Translations under genes and position numbers: made by a program
Origin: Phycisphaerae bacterium
GTDB lineage: Bacteria > Planctomycetota > Phycisphaerae > UBA1845 > PWPN01
Direction of reading: 5' to 3'
DNA length: 37,644 nucleotides
Assembly: GCA_018003015.1 (NCBI GenBank)
Contig: JAGNEZ010000058.1
Location: 1-37,644, forward strand
The notes under the pieces: generated by a model
Seen by the model: the letters and a program-made list of their open reading frames with translations, nothing else
The model's database searches: none
What the model was told of the DNA's origin: nothing
Shown: positions 32,505 to 37,644 of the stretch, in pieces
How positions within the stretch are numbered: position 1 is the stretch's first letter
Layout: each line of letters starts with the position of its first letter

Positions 32505-33305
32505 TCAGAACGGTATCCAGTTCAGGGGCGTATCATCCCACGTCTCACCATCGAGCAGACGGCCGCCCTTGGCGGTTCCACCATTCTGCTTGGCGGTCGG
32601 ATCAGCACCATTGGGGTTATTGCGGACGTGACCCCATTGCTTGAAGAAAAACGGGATCCGGGCACGAACACACTGTTCCTGAATGCTTGTGACCCACCCA
32701 TGCGCCATCGGTCGGGCGCCAGGACCGGATTCGCCGCCCACGATCACCCAGTTGATGCCCCGTAGGTTCAGACTCGGAATCGGCCCGAGGAGGGGCTCGA
32801 GGGAAAGGAACTTGACCCAGGCGCCTGTGGCTCGAAGCTCGTCGATACGGAAGGTGGACTCGGCGTTCTCGACGCTGACGCCCATCCACACGTTCTCCGG
32901 CCAAGGCAACCTGGGCGACAGCTCAAGCAGGCGCTGCGATCGCTTGGTCAGCACCTGGAAAGTGTGCTGCGGACAGTCGGCCATGACGGCGAACACGCGG
33001 ACAATGAACTCGACCGGGACAGCCTCGTGGAACAGATCGCTCATGGAGTTGACGAAGATGGTCCGTGACTCCAACCACCGCCGAGGCTGATCCAGAGCCT
33101 TTTCGTCGAGCACGATCTTCCCGGTCCAGCGGAGCCGCCCACCCTCCGTGGTGGTCGTTCCCTGATATTTGGGCTGGCCCATGGCATGGAGCCGGTGGGC
33201 CATGGGGAGCGCATAGCAATGCGCACATCCGGGACTGCACATCGTACAACCAGCGCACGGGTTCCAGGTCAGTTCGGTCCACTCAATCGTCGAAGTCTGA
33301 GCCAT
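32505..33305 (-). CDS. DUF5131 / phage Gp37-Gp68-family protein
   Basis: ATG 33305 is preceded by AGGAGGT with 7 bases of spacing. The 266-residue protein starts TIEWTELTWNPCAGC and continues with the cysteine cluster TMCSPGCAHCYA, then TIFVNSMSDLFHEAV, LTKRSQRLLEL, WMGVSVENAEST, FLSLEPLLGPI, VIVGGESGPGARPM and PFFFKQWG. These are the diagnostic blocks of the Gp37/Gp68 (DUF5131) family, which has radical-SAM-like cysteines and is found on phages and integrated elements, often near three-Cys-motif partner genes. The enzymatic reaction is not established. No partner of the three-Cys-motif type is visible beside it here. Confidence 0.88.
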   Translation of the reverse strand: MAQTSTIEWTELTWNPCAGCTMCSPGCAHCYALPMAHRLHAMGQPKYQGTTTTEGGRLRWTGKIVLDEKALDQPRRWLESRTIFVNSMSDLFHEAVPVEFIVRVFAVMADCPQHTFQVLTKRSQRLLELSPRLPWPENVWMGVSVENAESTFRIDELRATGAWVKFLSLEPLLGPIPSLNLRGINWVIVGGESGPGARPMAHGWVTSIQEQCVRARIPFFFKQWGHVRNNPNGADPTAKQNGGTAKGGRLLDGETWDDTPLNWIPF

Positions 33306-33387
33306 GTTCGGCACCTCCTATCAGTAAACCTGTTCCGCTGAACTGACGATGAACGTCCTGGCAGCAACGAGCCCTGCCGGCGTCTCG

Positions 33388-33696
33388 TCAAGGAACAATC
33401 AAGACGTAGGCGGCGCCGCGAAGCGCCAACCGGCAGACGGCCACGGCCAGCAGGGCCACTGCGGCCACCAACCGAGTACGCTGCGGTTCCCGGCTCGCCC
33501 ACTCCATCGGGATCACTCGTTGCACTGCGGATAAGATCGGGTCCACCAGGGGCTGACCAACACGGTCAAAGGCGAGCAATGGCCGAAGTCGCCAGTAGAG
33601 AGTGATGAGGCGGACGATGACGAAGAAGCTGAGAATGTCGAGCCCTTGTGCCACCAAAGACCCAACTGCCGACAACAACGCTTGGGGCAAACCCAT
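33388..33696 (-). CDS. YggT-like small membrane protein
   Basis: ATG 33696 has GGAGGT about 7 bases upstream; a longer open frame to 33753 lacks such a site. The 102-residue protein has two hydrophobic spans, LVAQGLDILSFFVIVRLI near the start and LVAAVALLAVAVCRLALRG near the end. Between them is a DPILSAVQRVIP segment typical of the YggT family of integral membrane proteins (linked to osmotic response and cell division in other bacteria). It is the only gene between the DUF5131 gene and the tRNA-Pro fragment, on the same strand. The family fit is suggestive, not certain. Confidence 0.55.
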   Translation of the reverse strand: MGLPQALLSAVGSLVAQGLDILSFFVIVRLITLYWRLRPLLAFDRVGQPLVDPILSAVQRVIPMEWASREPQRTRLVAAVALLAVAVCRLALRGAAYVLIVP

Positions 33697-34119
33697 GGCT
33701 CGGACCTCCAATCGCCAATCCCGCGAGTCACGGCGTCCCCCCTCGTTAATCATCTGCGCAGAAAGTTTCAGCAGTGAGTTTTCGGTACGGCACGAGGTCG
33801 ATGAGACGTCTCGCCAGCTGATGCTGGTCGGTTAAGTCGGTGGCAAGTGGGGTAACAGGAAACTCTCCTGATATGAGGCCGTCCGCGCCCTGCCAAGTAC
33901 AGGTTGGTCTGGGGCTCGTCCAAGGAACCGACCGAGCGGGCGGGTATGGCGAGCAAGACGCCTGACCTGTGCCAACGCACCAGCCGAAGACCATCATCCG
34001 CATCTGATGAAACGTGTCCGCGAGAGTACGTTTTATGAGGTTTCTGACGCGGCAATCATCAGAATGTCATAACTCATAAAGGTTTATTATGTCGGCGTTT
34101 ACGTATAGATCGACCTGAT
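33697..34119. other. Spacer to the tRNA-Pro attachment fragment
   Basis: No gene is supported. TTTATGAG (34031-34038) and its reverse complement CTCATAAA (34072-34079) form an inverted repeat beside the tRNA fragment. The AT-rich stretch 34066-34092 also folds on itself. These could be recombinase arm sites or a terminator for the truncated integrase; this is inference. Confidence 0.35.
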
Positions 34120-34163
34120 GGTTTGGGACCAGGAGGCCGAAGGTTCAAATCCTTTCGCCCCGA
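34120..34163 (+). other. 3' fragment of tRNA-Pro, probable integration (att) site
   Basis: Bases 34120-34163 match the second half of a proline tRNA: anticodon loop TTTGGGA (UGG anticodon) with the 3' stem strand CCAGG, a T arm GAAGG-TTCAAAT-CCTTT, the acceptor 3' strand CGCCCCG and discriminator A. No CCA is encoded and the 5' half (D arm, acceptor 5' strand) is absent; the bases before 34120 do not complete it. Partial 3' tRNA copies next to a tyrosine recombinase are the usual mark of element integration into a tRNA gene. It lies 3 bases from the 3' end of the truncated integrase. Confidence 0.85.
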
Positions 34164-34165
34164 AT

Positions 34166-34900
34166 TCATATCCGCCTGTAAACACCGCAATTCGCGGGGT
34201 TCTTTGTTTCTCCGTTTTTGTCCTGCGGGGTGTTTCGTCCGTCTGGGTGTAGTTGCTGTGCCGGATTCTGTGCCGCGCTGCCTGTAACCCCGTCGCCCCG
34301 GATAGCCGCCTCGAAGTGGGCATCCATGGTCATCAAGTAATGCCTCATCGTGATCTTCGGGGTGTTGCCCATCCAGTCGGTCAGGACCTGGGCGGGAAAA
34401 CGCTCGACCCACTCGGTTTCGAGGCTTGCACGCATGTTGTGGAAGGGGCGGGGCCAGATAGTCAGTCCGGCCCGGCGAACGATCTTGGCGAAGGTCGTTC
34501 GCGGGTTGCTGTTCGCCCAGCCAGCCGCCCCCGCTGCCGCTCGGCGGAATCGTTGATCGACTACATATACATCGCCCTCTGAGGCGAGCTCGAACGAATC
34601 GAGCAGTATGTCCCGCAGTTCAGGGAACATCGGAATGACGCGAGTCGCCCGGTCAGGGAGGTGTTCGGTTTTCGGGCTGGTTACGCGAATCCGGCCGCGA
34701 TCCCAATCAACGTCGTCCCATCGCAGACTCAGAACCTCGCTTGGGCATCGTAGTCCTCCGTACCTGCGCAAGCCAACGATGGTTCGCCAGTGGTGATCCG
34801 GACAGGCGGCCAGCACTCGGGCGGTTTCCTCCCGTGTGACGAATTTCTGCCGAGCCTTTATCCCGGCCAGCCAAAAAGCTCCCTGAAATCGGCGTAGCAC
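34166..34900 (-). pseudogene. Truncated tyrosine recombinase (integrase)
   Basis: 244 codons that hold the catalytic domain only. Seen are the first arginine block GLRRYGGLRCPSE, the lysine strand TSPKTEH, the H-x-x-R block FHNMRAS, the tryptophan block TDWMGNTP and the tyrosine HYLM. The sequence matches a planctomycete integrase type I know as 'VTREDAAKVLEACP...RYGGLRCPSE' of about 380 residues. The N-terminal core-binding domain is missing: homology starts near KARQKFVTREE (about base 34860), exactly where the end of the adjacent CxxC gene begins. The open frame's first residues (MLRRFQGAFWLAG) come from the CxxC gene read in another phase. The protein is probably inactive. Confidence 0.8.
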
Positions 34901-35094
34901 GTTTCACAAACCCAGTAGTAGCCATCTGGACTCACGTAGCCCTCGTGGAGGTCACCTTCACAACCCGAGAACTTGGCTCGACAGAATTCACAGTGCTCAT
35001 GCTCCCATCCTTCTCGGTACGTAGCATAGGTTTTCTTGCACAGAGCCATACCCCTCAAGTACTTCTCTTGTCCCTGTAACCGCCAATCCGTCAT
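34858..35094 (-). CDS. Small CxxC protein of an uncharacterised mobile-element family
   Basis: ATG 35094 has AGGAG 8 bases upstream. The 78-residue protein reads LQGQEKYLRGMALCKKTY, then YREGWEHEHCEFCRAKF, DLHEGYVSPDGYYWVCETC and DFRELFGW. I recognise this as a small uncharacterised bacterial family ('EGQEKYLKGV..., HDHCEFC..KF, EGY...W.C..CY.DF...F.W'). Four cysteines probably bind zinc. The family normally ends near this FGW, so the gene looks complete, and its stop codon lies at the join with the truncated integrase. Function unknown. Confidence 0.75.
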   Translation of the reverse strand: MTDWRLQGQEKYLRGMALCKKTYATYREGWEHEHCEFCRAKFSGCEGDLHEGYVSPDGYYWVCETCYADFRELFGWPG

Positions 35095-35103
35095 CGTTCG
35101 CTC

Positions 35104-35505
35104 CTACTTCGGTTCGGCCCTCCTCGCGTCGCTGGCATCATCCCGCTTGCTGACGACGGTCTTGGCTGCTTTTCCGCCGCCGGTCACGCCCGGCAGCAGT
35201 GTCGAAATGGCGTCGCCCTCTATCGCAAGCGCGTCTTTGGCGGCTTCGTCTCCTGCCTTCTTGGGATCGCCATACGATGCCCCGGGTTTGTCCAGAATGA
35301 AATCGATCTGGGTCTTGACTTGCTTCCCCCAGTCGTAGAGGTCGCTCGCCAAGCTGCAAACGTCGGCAATCGTGTCCCACCACAGACCGTACGGGTCGTG
35401 GTAGTCCAGCGGCTGGCTGGCTACATACTCACACAACCCCACCCCGTCGACATACCCCAGCGGATCGCGCTGCAGCCGGCGGCCCAGGGCGTCGGAGGTG
35501 GCGAT
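35104..35505 (-). pseudogene. RHS-core C-terminal fragment with putative polymorphic-toxin tip
   Basis: The frame is open from just after a TGA (35506-35508) and starts DALGRRLQRDPLGYVDG, followed by LCEYVASQPLDYHDPYGL. This is the end of the RHS repeat-associated core ('GRWLQRDPxGY...YxYVxxNPxxxxDPxGL'), after which RHS proteins carry a variable tip. The tip here is about 85 residues (DTIADVCSLASDLYDWGKQ, a Gly/Lys-rich end VTGGGKAAKTVVSK) with no known toxin motif. It ends 9 bases before the CxxC gene start. The long RHS shell is missing, so it is a remnant or a displaced tip cassette rather than a working gene. Confidence 0.7.
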
Positions 35506-35623
35506 TCACGGCGATGCGCCGCGGGCGCAGAGACGCAGGTGCGGGAGGGCTGTCACTTGCGGTCGTTGAGGTGAGTCTGTGAGCACCTTCCTTCATCAGA
35601 ATGGCACTTTATCCACCAACCCC

Positions 35624-37453
<1,830 letters not shown>

Positions 37454-37535
37454 GTCATCTTCTCCCGCGTGTGAGGTGAACAAGCGAGTTCTGCCAGCGC
37501 TGCACGAGGGGCAAGCTCCCCAGGGCCAGCGCACA

Positions 37536-37644
37536 TTAAACTCCTGTTCCGGTAATCACTTGCATGAGGAACTGGTTGTTCCAGCCCGCGATGCGGCTCT
37601 TGCACTTGATGCTATCCTTCGACGCGTGACGCTTCAGGAGGCTG
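37536..37644 (-). CDS. Last codons of an ISAs1-type transposase, 5' end outside the window
   Basis: The final 35 codons read LLKRHASKDSIKCKSRIAGW, followed by NNQFLMQVITGTGV and TAA. This matches the usual C-terminus of ISAs1-family transposases ('...LLR....SIK.KR..AGWD.DYLLKVL'). Too little is present to judge intactness. No terminal inverted repeat was identified between the stop codon and the protease gene. Confidence 0.6.
   Translation of the reverse strand, partial: SLLKRHASKDSIKCKSRIAGWNNQFLMQVITGTGV

Noticed and set aside
32328-32765. 145-codon plus-strand frame overlapping the DUF5131 gene
   Set aside because: More than half lies opposite the DUF5131 coding region; the remaining part has no family match.
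34074-34412. Minus-strand frame across the tRNA fragment (LNLRPPGPKPSG)
   Set aside because: This is the well-known false translation of a tRNA 3' end; the tRNA-Pro structure explains the sequence.

Overview
The window looks like a planctomycete (Planctomycetota) chromosome or large-plasmid segment, high in G+C. The evidence is a TIGR02999-type ECF sigma factor coupled to a very large Ser/Thr kinase with WD40-like repeats, two membrane proteins carrying the CPxCGYxLxGLTENRCPECG-type zinc ribbon common in planctomycetes, a planctomycete-style dockerin, a GH95 fucosidase and an integrase of a type I associate with planctomycetes. These are family recognitions from memory; no database search was possible. 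Coding density is low, and much of the window reads as accessory or mobile DNA with several broken genes.

Layout. 0-4.3 kb: the 3' part of a CobT-like VWA gene with a small overlapping partner, a zinc-ribbon membrane gene cut by an in-frame TAG, an HEAHH protein and a PD-(D/E)xK-like nuclease. 4.7-6.2 kb: an AT-rich secreted dockerin gene in GC-rich surroundings, followed by four adjacent hairpins. 6.5-9.7 kb: a coiled-coil protein overlapping a HerA/DUF87-type ATPase, then a second zinc-ribbon membrane protein. 9.7-12.6 kb: a 250-bp element with imperfect terminal inverted repeats, a small basic protein, a leader ORF joined to a KQ(I/L)-motif protein, and a DEDD-type exonuclease. 12.65-17.6 kb: a multi-pass M48 peptidase and two genes with OmpR-like winged-helix signatures, closed by a strong intrinsic terminator. 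18.4-23.3 kb: a paralogue of the KQ(I/L)-motif protein, a GH95 fucosidase, and a tight cassette of five small genes, two or three of them zinc-binding.

23.5-29.9 kb (minus strand) is an operon: ECF sigma factor, then Ser/Thr kinase, then a secreted protein with a laminin-G/3-keto-disaccharide-hydrolase-like C-terminus. 29.9-32.5 kb has no convincing gene; about 1.8 kb of it has roughly three times more G than C on the plus strand. 32.5-35.5 kb (minus strand) holds a DUF5131/Gp37-Gp68 protein, a YggT-like membrane protein, a 44-nt 3' tRNA-Pro fragment directly beside a truncated tyrosine recombinase, a small CxxC protein and an RHS-core fragment. The right end has a secreted subtilisin-like protease and the last codons of a probable ISAs1-type transposase.

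The most unusual sequence-level pattern is a recurring translation-initiation module. Six small genes (starts 11202, 18471, 21988, 22221, 22718, 23023) are preceded by related Shine-Dalgarno sequences, which in five cases lie inside or at the end of an upstream reading frame, so that upstream peptides end in KEV or KGG. Two of these sites follow homologous leader ORFs placed before unrelated genes, and both leader ORFs are preceded by a hairpin with the same 13-nt loop (GAGGTRCCGCTCT) but different stem bases. The other main candidates for follow-up are the G-skewed gene-free block, the tRNA-Pro/integrase remnant, the amber-interrupted gene, the coiled-coil/HerA pair and the M48/winged-helix group.
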